Of a DNA stretch of 64,000 nucleotides, positions 1 through 8,604 are shown in pieces (position 1 is the stretch's first letter; each line of letters opens with the position of its first letter). This DNA comes from Massilibacteroides vaginae. GTDB taxonomy: Bacteria; Bacteroidota; Bacteroidia; Bacteroidales; Tannerellaceae. The DNA lies in assembly GCF_900178525.1 (NCBI RefSeq), contig NZ_FXDJ01000009.1:330262-394261 (forward strand), read 5' to 3'. Below the pieces are notes generated by a model. That model saw only the letters and a program-made list of their open reading frames with translations. It did not search any database and was not told the DNA's origin. Position numbers and translations under genes: made by a program.

Positions 1-1236
1 TAAAATGGATTTTGCGAATAGAAGCTGAGATTTGGTTACGTCAATGTACCTCTGAAGTTTCTTCATTCTATTCTCAAAATCTGTATCCAACAATTCTTTG
101 CTTTTAGTAGTATCTTCAATTATTTTTTCAGATTCTCTATTTTGAAATTGTTTATCCAGTTTTGTTGCTTTACCACAATCTAATAAAATAAGATTTTTAA
201 GGGGTACTTTTGAAGTCAACGTTGGTGAATGGGTAGTTATAAATAGCTGGCTGTTTTCAGTCGCATTTGCATTATTTAAAAAGTTATAAAGGCTTAGCTG
301 TAATTGTGGGTGAAGGTGAGATTCGGGTTCTTCGATTAGAAGTGCAAAATGAGGTAGGCCATTATCCTTAATCTGTTCTTTTATATCACCTAGAACAACT
401 GCTATATAGATTAGATTGTTCAATCCTAAACTATTTTGCCATAAATGAAACCCCTCATCCATCAAAGTAGCTCTATTATGTGGAAGATAAGGTTTGATTG
501 CATTAACTATATATTCTGTTTTTGCTTCCTCAATTCTGACGCCGATTTTATTGTCAATAACTCTCTTAAAAATACTTTCGAGATTCGTGTTAACACCATC
601 TCGCGTATTTTTAACTTCATCACGTTCTAACAGCTGAGAATTTGCATCTTTTATTATCTGTTCTATTTGCAATTCCGACTTTTCTCTCTTTACAAATCGT
701 CTTATAACTTTGCCCAAAATATTATTTCTAGTACTCAACAGATCCTTGGTACTATCCCTTAAAGCTCCTAAATAATAATGCTGAAAAAGTTCGAAGGTTT
801 TATAGTCTGCTTTTTGACCATCAATATTTCCGGTATTATAAGTGAAATATGGATATTTTCCGTCTTTTTCTTCATAAGAGATGGATATTTTAGCATAATC
901 TTCCTCAATATTATTGGGATCAATTACCATATATTCATAAAACCCTCCTTTTTGAGCGGTAGATAATCCTTTAAAAATATAAGTAATGGTTATTAGGGTA
1001 GATTTATTAAGTGTTTTATGACCATCATTGTCGATTGCTTTTTGATGGAAATCATCGGATGAAACTGATAACTCCCTTATAGGTTCTCCAATATTGTATA
1101 GTAAACGTATGGCATCAATAACAGCTGATTTACCGCATCCATTTTCACCAATAATAATATTTAGTTTTGGATCAAATTCGGTTTCAATTACCTCAATTCC
1201 TTTGTAGTTTTCAATCTTTATATAAGCTAAATGCAT
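1..1236 (-). CDS. OLD-family ATP-dependent nuclease, C-terminus off the edge
   Basis: The frame is open from an ATG at 1236 down to base 1 (412 codons) without a stop, so the gene is cut by the window edge. An ABC-type ATPase domain is clear: Walker A GENGCGKS at residues 30-37 and a signature/Walker B stretch LIEEPESHLHPQ near residues 310-325, followed by the H-loop-like TTHSP. The last visible residues (RYIDVTKSQLLFAKSIL) match the linker that precedes the TOPRIM nuclease domain in OLD proteins, so TOPRIM should begin just outside. OLD proteins are nucleases of phage and defence systems, including GajA of Gabija. Whether a GajB-like helicase follows cannot be seen. It is the first gene of an element cargo block. 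Confidence 0.85.
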   Translation of the reverse strand, partial: MHLAYIKIENYKGIEVIETEFDPKLNIIIGENGCGKSAVIDAIRLLYNIGEPIRELSVSSDDFHQKAIDNDGHKTLNKSTLITITYIFKGLSTAQKGGFYEYMVIDPNNIEEDYAKISISYEEKDGKYPYFTYNTGNIDGQKADYKTFELFQHYYLGALRDSTKDLLSTRNNILGKVIRRFVKREKSELQIEQIIKDANSQLLERDEVKNTRDGVNTNLESIFKRVIDNKIGVRIEEAKTEYIVNAIKPYLPHNRATLMDEGFHLWQNSLGLNNLIYIAVVLGDIKEQIKDNGLPHFALLIEEPESHLHPQLQLSLYNFLNNANATENSQLFITTHSPTLTSKVPLKNLILLDCGKATKLDKQFQNRESEKIIEDTTKSKELLDTDFENRMKKLQRYIDVTKSQLLFAKSIL

Positions 1237-1363
1237 TTTTTACGTTAATTTGGTTTAATCTAATAAAAGATCGACAAGCTATTAACGCATCAATTTAACT
1301 GAAACATAGATAGCATTTTAATGCCTTAGGCTAATTTAAAAAAAAACAATAAGGAATAATGCA

Positions 1364-1719
1364 TTAAGTAGAAAAATTGAACAAGATTTTAAATTCCCAC
1401 AGTAGATTACTGAATTTACTTCTTTCCACATCTGGACTAGCACCGATGTATTCTTGGGATATGCTCTTATTATCTCTGTAATATATTCTTAATAATTAGT
1501 TGGATGAGAAAAATGTTGAAGTGTTAATGTTTCTGTACTATTACATATCTCACAATTATTTTTAATGAATTCAATTCTTCTTTCTCTCCAATCTTTAGAA
1601 TGCCACAATCGCTGTCCACCTTTGAAATCAATCCAGTATTGTGATTTTGCAATTTCTAATGTGATTTCATTATTTTCCAACTTGTCTTTTAATTGGATAA
1701 TTTCGTTATATGTCAGCAT
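1364..1719 (-). pseudogene. HNH-like protein remnant (broken)
   Basis: An ATG at 1719 opens a 76-residue frame that stops at 1489. Its C-terminal part has a zinc-knuckle-like CEIC followed by TLTLQHFSHPTNY, the layout of the first half of HNH-type proteins, and then ends abruptly. Past the stop, another frame continues open to 1364 and reads ISQEYIGASPDVERSKFSNL, which looks like the missing tail. The simplest reading is a gene disabled by a stop and a frameshift. A genuine short protein is possible. Function is not established. Confidence 0.4.
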
Positions 1720-1812
1720 GATATTTTGGATTTATTACTCGACGAATATAACTAATACTAAAGCCCGTACTGTGAGAATTGGTGGTTAAAAAAGCACTGT
1801 TATCTGTATTAC

Positions 1813-2625
1813 TTACGCAAAATTAAATAACACTAACTCAACCAATATTTTCTTATTTGGATCATCCGGATTTTTAAACGAGAAAGTGAAATTTGTTTGT
1901 GCTCTTTGATTAACCAAACCTTCACACAGTTCATGTGCTAATATTGCGTTTCTCGATTTTTCTATTACATCGGTAAAATTCTTAGTATCACGATTGAAAA
2001 TTACCAAAGCAACTTTTTCATCTCTCCAATTCACATAATTTGATAGTAACTGATTTAACCCATCAATTAGGTACTTTTCACCTTTCCATAATTTACACTC
2101 TGCAATAAAAAGATTATTCCCATTATTGTCGAACATTAAAATATCTGTTTTTCCGTTTCTATTAAAAACTTCACCTTTAGCAGAATGATTCTTTGAAATA
2201 GAGTTTAAGAAAGGAATAAAGTAATCTCTGTATCTTTCTTCATCAAAACGAACATTAAGAGATTTGAAACCTTCTAAATTTTTACCGAGAATATTCATAT
2301 AATCAATAACTTGGTAAAATGCTTTTTCACTGACGCCAGTAACGGTTTGGTCAACGAATTGCGGATCAACAGGAGAACCATTAAAATAGTTTTCAAGTGT
2401 TAGAGCGACTTCATCTTGTGTTTCTTCTATTTCGTATAATTTTGATGGATATATTGTTAAGTCAATATTACCACTTTTTTGCTTCGTAACATTTGACTTA
2501 TGTACTGAGGCTAATTGTTGTAAATGATTAGCAATATTTTCAGGATCAATTCCATCTTTTAGAAATACTTTTAAATATTTCTTTCCAAAAGTTTCTCTAA
2601 TTTCAAATGTATAATTTTTGGGCAT
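1813..2625 (-). CDS. PD-(D/E)XK-type nuclease-like protein
   Basis: The protein is about 270 residues from the ATG at 2625. An in-frame ATG at 2700 would add a 25-residue stretch of unlike composition, so the shorter start is preferred. The C-terminal half has a restriction-endonuclease-like core: GKTDILMFDNNGNNLFIAECK gives the D and E-x-K residues, at about 161, 176 and 178 from the chosen start. The N-terminal half (about residues 1-110) is unassigned. It is probably a cytoplasmic DNA nuclease with a defence or modification role in the element cargo. The partner, if any, is unknown, and substrate cannot be told from sequence. Confidence 0.65.
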   Translation of the reverse strand: MPKNYTFEIRETFGKKYLKVFLKDGIDPENIANHLQQLASVHKSNVTKQKSGNIDLTIYPSKLYEIEETQDEVALTLENYFNGSPVDPQFVDQTVTGVSEKAFYQVIDYMNILGKNLEGFKSLNVRFDEERYRDYFIPFLNSISKNHSAKGEVFNRNGKTDILMFDNNGNNLFIAECKLWKGEKYLIDGLNQLLSNYVNWRDEKVALVIFNRDTKNFTDVIEKSRNAILAHELCEGLVNQRAQTNFTFSFKNPDDPNKKILVELVLFNFA

Positions 2626-2787
2626 ATCGTTAAAAATAGTATTGAAGGGAACTAGCCATAGCCTTGCAAAAGAGTGAACTTTATAAGATCGAACGTTCAA
2701 TTTTGCACTTGCGTTAGCAGAACCATTTTTCGTTTTTGCTAAAATACAAAAAAGAGGAACCGAAAATGGTTTTTACGGATAAAAATC

Positions 2788-2823
2788 ATGAATCATGATT
2801 CATGAATCATGATTCATGAATCT
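2788..2823. repeat. 14-nt tandem palindromic repeat
   Basis: A 16-base palindrome, ATGAATCATGATTCAT, occurs twice overlapping with a 14-base step, followed by a partial third copy. It lies in the gap between the CoiA-like gene and the PD-(D/E)XK gene, about 160 bases upstream of the latter. It could be an operator for a dimeric regulator or a hairpin. Confidence 0.7.
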
Positions 2824-2939
2824 TGAATTAAAAAAAGAAAAACAAAAAGCAAGTGGTTTTTTCGAAATAGGGAGCCGAATCGTTTAAATTGCTCTTAACT
2901 TTGCTCTTTTGCCAAATTGCATGTTAGTAGCTGGAATGC

Positions 2940-3770
2940 TTATAATCTTCGTCTACGCTTTCTATATCCAATAATTGGAATTCCTCTCCATGAATATATT
3001 CCTCTATTTGATGAGTACAATGTTTGTCGATTTTCTCTTTCTTTTATTTGGTCTTGCTTTCTAAATTCATTTATGAATTCCTGAACTCTCAAAGTCCATT
3101 CACCATTTGTGGTTGTATTCAAAAAAGCTTTACGTGAGATTTCTGCAACTTTTGCATGTCTACCAACCTGTGGAAATAAACAGTAAAGATTATTTCGTAA
3201 ATCTTCTGTATCATCTATTGAACTGTTTCCTCGAAAATCAAAGATTACAGGTACAGAACTTTTAAGCCAAGCTTCTGGAAAACAAAACTCTGGAAAACAA
3301 ACCTCAAAAATCCCCGACTTTTCAGTTTGATGCACTTCACTAATTCCGTCTCTTTTCCATTCCTTTAAAAAACGAGGATAATCTCTTTTTAGTCGCGTGC
3401 CATCCACTATCCAAACCATGTTTTTATAAAACTGTTCTCGTGCAGTTCGCTCTTGAGGATTAATGTTCGAATGTTGAAACTCTATTACGAGGCTATGAGC
3501 GGTACGAACATCAGCAATATGTTTTTCTTTTGTTCCATTATCAAACAAAGATATTTCTTGCCAATCGGATGGATAATTGTTTTTCCAAGTTCGGTGCCAC
3601 TCTGTTTCTGGTTCCCACCAATTGTCACAATCCGTTTTGCTTTTATGTGCCCAATGCCATATTTTTCGTGTACCACATTTTGCAATAACTGGCTTCGAAC
3701 AACAACAACACAATCCGTTAAGTTTCGGTTGAGCTTCTGTCCGATTATTATCTATTAAAGCAAAGCGCAT
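2940..3770 (-). CDS. CoiA-like nuclease family protein
   Basis: The protein has 276 residues. The N-terminus has a cysteine-rich zinc-binding stretch (LCCCCSKPV at 20-28) and RKIWHWAHKS, the HFAH-like element of CoiA proteins. The nuclease core HIADVRTAHSLVIEFQHSNI supplies D87, E97 and Q99 of a PD-(D/E)XK-like fold. CoiA was named in competence, but many family members sit on mobile elements and in defence contexts. No competence genes are nearby, so a cargo nuclease role is the better guess. A near-repeat of its upstream DNA occurs at 4718-4866. Confidence 0.75.
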   Translation of the reverse strand: MRFALIDNNRTEAQPKLNGLCCCCSKPVIAKCGTRKIWHWAHKSKTDCDNWWEPETEWHRTWKNNYPSDWQEISLFDNGTKEKHIADVRTAHSLVIEFQHSNINPQERTAREQFYKNMVWIVDGTRLKRDYPRFLKEWKRDGISEVHQTEKSGIFEVCFPEFCFPEAWLKSSVPVIFDFRGNSSIDDTEDLRNNLYCLFPQVGRHAKVAEISRKAFLNTTTNGEWTLRVQEFINEFRKQDQIKERENRQTLYSSNRGIYSWRGIPIIGYRKRRRRL

Positions 3771-3918
3771 TTTTTATAGTCAGCTATCAATACATTGTTT
3801 TCACTTGCAAATTTACTCAAATAAAAATATCCTTAGGAATCGTTAAGGTAAAAACCAATAATAGCCAAGCGACTTTCTTTTGCTTCTTTTCTTTGGTCGC
3901 AGATGTGGAAAGAAAAAA
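3771..3918. repeat. Direct repeat copy 1 flanking the HD gene
   Basis: This stretch of about 145 bases immediately upstream of the CoiA-like gene is repeated with roughly 90% identity at 4718-4866 in the same orientation. Shared blocks include AAATTTACTCAAATAAAAAT, GGAATCGTTAAGGTAAAAAC and TTCTTTGGTCGCAGATGTGG. The HD-domain gene lies between the two copies. Confidence 0.8.
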
Positions 3919-3976
3919 AGTATTTACAAGGCAAAAGAAAATTTGATTTGCATCTTTATCAAACAAAATATAGTAA

Positions 3977-4531
3977 TTATAATTTATTTAATACTTGCAG
4001 TCGGTGTATTAAATGCTCAAATAATTCTTTTGTAATGTCAAACTTTGACACATGTGGCAAATATTTATTTCTTATTAAGACTTCTGTAAATCCATCATTA
4101 TTAGATTTAGTATCATCATTAATATTTCTAATACAGGCGTCTAAACAGTCAACAGCTTTAGCAAATTCAGCTTCTCGTGTGGCTCTTTTTTCATATTCAC
4201 TGACAATTTTTTCAAATCTTAATTTATTAGGAATAAGTGTTTTGATTTTTTCTAATGCTTGTTCTTCTTTTTGATGTTTGAGTTTCATTTCCTCTGGATT
4301 ATTGAATTTGGCATCTCCTGCATAAACTTCAACAATATCATGGTAAATTAAATACTCAATAACTTTTAATCTGTTTAATGGTTCTTCAACATAATCGATT
4401 AGAATATCCGCAATCAGCAAACAACTCCAAGAGTGTTCTGCTGTACTTTCTTTTCTTCCCTTTACATTGGTACCACGTTCAACATATTTTAACTTTTCTA
4501 ATTCGGTTAATGCTATAATCAATTTTTCCAT
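3977..4531 (-). CDS. HD-domain hydrolase, YfbR/HDDC2-like 5'-deoxynucleotidase
   Basis: The protein has 184 residues, the usual size of the YfbR/HDDC2 group. Metal-binding residues are visible: H33 in ESTAEHSW, H64-D65 in LIYHDIVEVYAGD, and a later Asp in AVDCLDA. Family members dephosphorylate deoxynucleoside monophosphates, and nucleotide-depleting enzymes of related folds act in phage defence. The defence reading is inference from its place on the element between two direct-repeat copies. It is probably soluble and cytoplasmic. Confidence 0.75.
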   Translation of the reverse strand: MEKLIIALTELEKLKYVERGTNVKGRKESTAEHSWSCLLIADILIDYVEEPLNRLKVIEYLIYHDIVEVYAGDAKFNNPEEMKLKHQKEEQALEKIKTLIPNKLRFEKIVSEYEKRATREAEFAKAVDCLDACIRNINDDTKSNNDGFTEVLIRNKYLPHVSKFDITKELFEHLIHRLQVLNKL

Positions 4532-4717
4532 TCAATGTAAATTATCTATTAAATATCCTTTTATTACAAAAATATAAATTAAAGTTGCCTAACAGACACT
4601 GCTTAAACTAAACTGTAAAAATAACAAAAGGGATATTGTCGTCCATTTTTCTAACGGTTCAGATTGGTACGGTCACTGTTAAGATTATGCTTAACTCTAA
4701 AGCGAACGCAATGAGCA

Positions 4718-4866
4718 TTCTTTATAGCCAGTTATTCATACATTGTATTTACTAGCAAATTTACTCAAATAAAAATATCACTAGGAATCGTTAAGGTAAA
4801 AACCAATAATAACCAAGCGGCGTTCTTTTGCTTCTTTTCTTTGGTCGCAGATGTGGAAAGAAAAGA
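4718..4866. repeat. Direct repeat copy 2 flanking the HD gene
   Basis: This is the second copy of the sequence at 3771-3918, in the same orientation and about 947 bases away. Together they bracket the HD-domain gene and suggest cargo acquisition by duplication or recombination between conserved upstream sequences. Confidence 0.8.
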
Positions 4867-4995
4867 AGTTCGCTAAAACAACGAAAGGGATACTGGAATA
4901 TCCCTTCAAAAACAGATCGCAACCTGTTTGATAAAATGTGAAGTGAGGACGGTGCGTAGCCTTACATTTTGGCAAAGGGGTTGTACCGCTTAAAT

Positions 4996-5037
4996 GCAAA
5001 AAGACTGCCCCGACCATCGGAGGGAGTGTCTTTTTGC
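4996..5037. terminator. Terminator after the PRTRC cassette
   Basis: The arms GCAAAAAGAC (4996-5005) and GTCTTTTTGC (5028-5037) are perfectly complementary. T-runs on both strands would stop transcription leaving the ThiF gene, and also traffic from the other side. Confidence 0.75.
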
Positions 5038-5050
5038 GGCCCGATTTTGG

Positions 5051-5860
5051 CTATCGGGCGACTGGAATAGGCTGTGACCTAAAATCTTTCAGATTGAGAA
5101 AAAAACCTCTGTATTCGGTCAATCCATTACGAAATAAACCCCATAACAAAGAACTACCCATTTGAGCCAATGACGAATTGATATATAAATCCTGTTTTTC
5201 CAATGCTTCAGCTAAACTGCAACTTGGTGTATCGTCTTGCTGTTCGGACTGCTTTAACAAAGCACCAAATTCATCTGTAACCATTGGCAGATTAGCTACC
5301 GTTTCATATATATCGGAATTGGGTTGTTTTATATCTCCAATAGTTGATAACAATACTTGTCCTGTATATTGGCTGTTACCATAATCCAACCAGTATTTTG
5401 GTTTATGATGATAATATTTTCCGTTATCCAGTGCTTTTAATATTTCAGCAATACCAAATCTTGCCTTTACACTATCTACACAGGTAATAAAGATAGTAGC
5501 CTGTGCGTTTTCGGGAAGTTTGCCCAAACTGTCCTTTTCAAACTTCTGCGTTTCGGCTTTCCAATTTGTACCTGAAAAGCGGTTGGCTCGGTTGATTAGA
5601 GCAGCAGATTTATACAATCCTACTTCGCATTCTGCAAAACGCTGTCTGCCCAAATTAGCTTCCGTAATAACATCATCATCCCAAAGGCGAACGGACAATC
5701 CTGCGTGACCTAACGCAATCAAACTATGGTTCATTTCCATTAAGGCGGTCAAAACCTTTGAGCCTGTACCACCTGCACCGATAAGGTTTACCGATATAGG
5801 ATTGGTTGCATTTATTAAACTATTGTCCGTAAAATGGACTTTTATTTTTTCGGTATTCAT
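5051..5860 (-). CDS. PRTRC system ThiF family protein
   Basis: The 269-residue protein belongs to the ThiF/E1-like adenylyltransferase superfamily. VNLIGAGGTGSKVLTALMEM near residues 24-43 is the Rossmann nucleotide loop, and LWDDDVITEANLGRQRF near 59-75 carries the characteristic Asp and Asn/Arg residues. This is the ThiF member that names the PRTRC (ParB-related, ThiF-related cassette) of plasmids and integrative elements, whose biochemical role is unknown. Its ATG overlaps the stop of protein B by four bases, so the two are translationally coupled. It is the last gene of the cassette before the terminator. Confidence 0.88.
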   Translation of the reverse strand: MNTEKIKVHFTDNSLINATNPISVNLIGAGGTGSKVLTALMEMNHSLIALGHAGLSVRLWDDDVITEANLGRQRFAECEVGLYKSAALINRANRFSGTNWKAETQKFEKDSLGKLPENAQATIFITCVDSVKARFGIAEILKALDNGKYYHHKPKYWLDYGNSQYTGQVLLSTIGDIKQPNSDIYETVANLPMVTDEFGALLKQSEQQDDTPSCSLAEALEKQDLYINSSLAQMGSSLLWGLFRNGLTEYRGFFLNLKDFRSQPIPVAR

Positions 5861-6570
5861 CGCAATATGTCTTTTAAGGTTAGATTACTTTTTGTCAATA
5901 CTTCCATTGGAAAAGCTTCGCCTGTGGCAATTAAATTTTCCCAAAGGCTTACGCAATTTCCTTTTATCGGGTTATGACCGTGCATTAAATGACTGAAATA
6001 ACTGTTAAAGAAAAAGCCTTCCCATTTGTTTGTAAATTCTTCCAATGAAGCGGTTTTCTTTATGCGTACATCTACTGTACCCATACATACATTGCCGTCC
6101 TCGTACACATTAAAAAAAGGAGCGTTGTAAAGCTTTGTTTTTATCGTAGGTCTTCTGCCATTTATTAAAGCGAAAACGGCTAAACCGCTTCGGTTCGCTA
6201 CCCACAGCATAGGCGGTACATTGGCTTTGCCTTTGGGTATTCCCAGACTTTCAATAAAATACATTTCCCTTTGTGTGGCTTTGGTAAACCAAACCACTTT
6301 GTTTCCTGTCGGCTCAAAGTATAAAACCTGATTGCTCAATACTCCCTGCGGTTTCAATAGCGGTTCTTTTTCCTCTTTGGCGGTCTTCAAAGCCTTTGCC
6401 AATTGGTTCGCTTCTTTTACGGTCAAAGGGTGTGCATTAATGGGCATACCGTTTTTATCCATATCAAAATGCTCTACATAAGTATCGTTACCCTTTCCAG
6501 TAGTCTGATAAAATACCAATGCTGATTTTGGATAGTACAGCATTCCGAAATCCTGTGTTATATCGTTCAT
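5857..6570 (-). CDS. PRTRC system protein B
   Basis: The 237-residue protein is recognised as the B subunit of the PRTRC cassette from its position upstream of ThiF and family-like motifs, such as LWVANRSGLAVFAL and a C-terminal FFNSYFSHLMHG. The function is unknown. It has no signal peptide and no membrane segments. It overlaps ThiF by four bases, and an 11-base gap separates it from the 384-residue gene upstream. Confidence 0.8.
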   Translation of the reverse strand: MNDITQDFGMLYYPKSALVFYQTTGKGNDTYVEHFDMDKNGMPINAHPLTVKEANQLAKALKTAKEEKEPLLKPQGVLSNQVLYFEPTGNKVVWFTKATQREMYFIESLGIPKGKANVPPMLWVANRSGLAVFALINGRRPTIKTKLYNAPFFNVYEDGNVCMGTVDVRIKKTASLEEFTNKWEGFFFNSYFSHLMHGHNPIKGNCVSLWENLIATGEAFPMEVLTKSNLTLKDILR

Positions 6571-6580
6571 AGTTTTGTTT

Positions 6581-7735
6581 TTAAAAATTATTTAAAATGT
6601 AGGTCAGTTCGTTTATCATCGGTAACAAACGGTTTTCAAACTCCAATGTATTGGCGGTTATATCGCTTCCGTCAAACCGTTTGATAATAATCGGTTCTTC
6701 CATCTGTCCGTATTCCTGTAATTCGTTATTTACAGATTCTACTACATTATCCATTAGCCACCCTGTACCATCTGCACAGAAGGAAACATATTTCTCCATA
6801 GATATAATGTTTTCCATATCTTCTTCGTTGGCTTCGCCATTTGGTCGGGCATTGCGGAAGACGGTTGCATTGGGGTACTGCTCATAAATTGCATAGGCTT
6901 CCTGTGCTACTTTATAGCAATCAGCATCAATCTTATCTTTTGGTTTAAAGCGGTTTAAACGGTCTTTAAAGAGCCTTAAATTGGCTTCGTTATATATCTT
7001 CTGTTCCATACGGTCGCCAATCCATTCCGCTTGTGCAAATTCACTAAGATAGGTTTCTGTGTCTTCTCCATAATCGTCCTCTGTTACCCAATCTTTATGC
7101 ATCTCATACATCCAGTACAGATAACTGCTTTCCTGTCTGTAATAGGGAATGTCGGCAATGTGGTACAGATAACTACAAACCGATATAAGCAGTTGAGCGG
7201 TATGTTTTCGCTTTGGGTCTTTCAACCAACGAAATAAGGGTACTACAGGAATATAATACAGCGTTGCACCTGTATTATATCTTTCCTCACTTGTAAAAAA
7301 CACTTTCTTACTATCCTGTATCAGTTTGATTTCTTCCCAATCGCTTACTTTAAGTTTTAACTGTTCTTCTATATCTTTTAAAGCCAATGCGATATTGTAC
7401 GGATATCCTAAAGCCTGCGTTGGTTTCGGAATGATACCGTAATGCTCTGCTAATTGAGAAAGGGAACGATAAAAATCCCTTTCCATTTTGATATTATCCC
7501 TGCAAGCCTGTACAGTTTCCGTTTCTTCCAGTCTTGGGAGAAACGAAGTTCTTAGAAAACCATTGGCAACATAGTTACTGGTACAGACTTTTGTTTGTCC
7601 TTTTGGATTTCGTTTGCGTCTTTCGGTCGTTGCATCCAGTTTGCGAACTCGCTCAACTGACGATGTAATTGCTTTTGCTTGGGTTCTTGGGGCATTTGGA
7701 ATGTTCCCGATACGGTATGTCGTTGCATAAGTCAT
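6581..7735 (-). CDS. Hypothetical protein inside the PRTRC cassette
   Basis: The 384-residue protein lies between proteins C and B. It is soluble-looking and rich in Tyr and Glu, with a basic N-terminus (about residues 30-50, RVRKLDATTERRKRNPKGQ) and an acidic middle. I do not recognise a domain. Its place makes it a fixed member of this cassette type; a divergent PRTRC protein F is possible but unproven. The ATG at 7735 follows protein C's stop by 17 bases, consistent with one operon. Confidence 0.7.
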   Translation of the reverse strand: MTYATTYRIGNIPNAPRTQAKAITSSVERVRKLDATTERRKRNPKGQTKVCTSNYVANGFLRTSFLPRLEETETVQACRDNIKMERDFYRSLSQLAEHYGIIPKPTQALGYPYNIALALKDIEEQLKLKVSDWEEIKLIQDSKKVFFTSEERYNTGATLYYIPVVPLFRWLKDPKRKHTAQLLISVCSYLYHIADIPYYRQESSYLYWMYEMHKDWVTEDDYGEDTETYLSEFAQAEWIGDRMEQKIYNEANLRLFKDRLNRFKPKDKIDADCYKVAQEAYAIYEQYPNATVFRNARPNGEANEEDMENIISMEKYVSFCADGTGWLMDNVVESVNNELQEYGQMEEPIIIKRFDGSDITANTLEFENRLLPMINELTYILNNF

Positions 7736-7752
7736 TGTTTTACTGTTTTGGT

Positions 7753-7971
7753 TTAACCTTTTGTTCCCATAGCACTTTCAAAGCGGTACTGTACGGTATC
7801 GTCTTTGATTTGTGGTGCTGATACTTTTGCGGTGGTCAGAATGGGGTATGTATTGGAATAAAAATTCATTACTGCCTGTACACTCCATTGCGGTTCGGGG
7901 TCGTTCAGTTTAATTTCCTGCCCCTTGTTATTTAATATGAAAACTCGTTGTAATTGCGTTGCTAATAACAT
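7753..7971 (-). CDS. PRTRC system protein C
   Basis: The 72-residue protein starts from MLLATQLQRVF, the usual family beginning; an in-frame ATG 24 bases upstream is less typical. NFYSNTYPILTTAKVSAP is the family's signature stretch and resembles the alpha-helical core of ubiquitin-like partners of ThiF proteins. That relation is inference. It sits between E and the 384-residue gene in a tight leftward operon. Confidence 0.82.
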   Translation of the reverse strand: MLLATQLQRVFILNNKGQEIKLNDPEPQWSVQAVMNFYSNTYPILTTAKVSAPQIKDDTVQYRFESAMGTKG

Positions 7972-7997
7972 AACATTTAATTTTTTGGTTAACACTT

Positions 7998-8600
7998 TTA
8001 TTCTTCTTCACCTGCTTCATCAATGGGGTAATCCTCTGTAACTACAGTCGATTGTATCGGTTCGGGTGTTGTTTCTTCTGTTGCACCGAAAAGGCTCGGT
8101 GTGGCAAATTTGTCCGATAGTGAAGTTTTGCGTTTGCGTATGGCATCGGCATAGTCGGGAAAATCGGCAGGGTTCGGCACTTTCATCCACGCTTCACGGA
8201 ATTTGCCCTCTTTTTCCAATTCGTCAGCCTTTGCCATAGCTTCTTTATACTTCTTGTCCCTGGCTTCTTTTTCTTTCTTCTCCTTATCGGCTTTTTCCTT
8301 TTCCATTGCCGATTGCTTTTTGACTTCCTCCATTTGTTTTAGAAACTTTTCCATATCTACCATCATGCCCGAAACGGTTTGTACTGGTGCGGTTATCTGC
8401 TCAAAAAATCCCTCGTCAAACTCCTGTGCGGTAGCATTGAATGTAAGGGGTGGAATAAGGTTTTTGGCGTTATCTCCGCACTCATCATTGTTAAGCATAA
8501 CCGATACTATTAGCTTGGTTTCTGTTCCCTTTGAAATGTTCAGTTGCAATACTCCTGTAAAGTCCAACTGCTGTATCTGATTGAAAAAATTTGTATTCAT
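7998..8600 (-). CDS. PRTRC system protein E
   Basis: The 200-residue protein has an N-terminal region of about 80 residues (FFNQIQQLDFTGVLQLNISK) typical of PRTRC protein E. A highly charged Lys/Glu coiled coil follows at about 105-155, then a conserved AWMKVPNPADFPDYADAIRK, and an acidic tail. It is cytoplasmic with unknown biochemical function. It is the first PRTRC gene downstream of the small 67-residue gene, with a 4-base gap. Confidence 0.82.
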   Translation of the reverse strand: MNTNFFNQIQQLDFTGVLQLNISKGTETKLIVSVMLNNDECGDNAKNLIPPLTFNATAQEFDEGFFEQITAPVQTVSGMMVDMEKFLKQMEEVKKQSAMEKEKADKEKKEKEARDKKYKEAMAKADELEKEGKFREAWMKVPNPADFPDYADAIRKRKTSLSDKFATPSLFGATEETTPEPIQSTVVTEDYPIDEAGEEE

Positions 8601-8604
8601 CGTT

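Larger units (their letters stand above)
4532..5050. other. Non-coding stretch upstream of the HD gene
   Basis: This 519-base stretch holds the second direct-repeat copy (4718-4866) and the terminator of the PRTRC cassette (4996-5037). The part from 4532 to 4717 is AT-rich and presumably contains the HD gene's promoter, but I see no clear TAnnTTTG box. A 78-codon leftward frame through it has no family features. Confidence 0.6.

Noticed and set aside
445..966. Short rightward frames across the OLD gene
   Set aside because: They are antisense to a clear ATPase frame and lack any family features.
1..1236. Calling the OLD gene gajA of a Gabija system
   Set aside because: The partner helicase gene is not visible and OLD proteins occur in many systems.
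2940..3770. Natural competence function for the CoiA-like gene
   Set aside because: No com genes nearby and it lies on an integrated element among other nucleases.
4781..5017. 78-codon leftward frame past the PRTRC terminator
   Set aside because: It runs through the direct repeat and terminator hairpin and has no domain or start signal.
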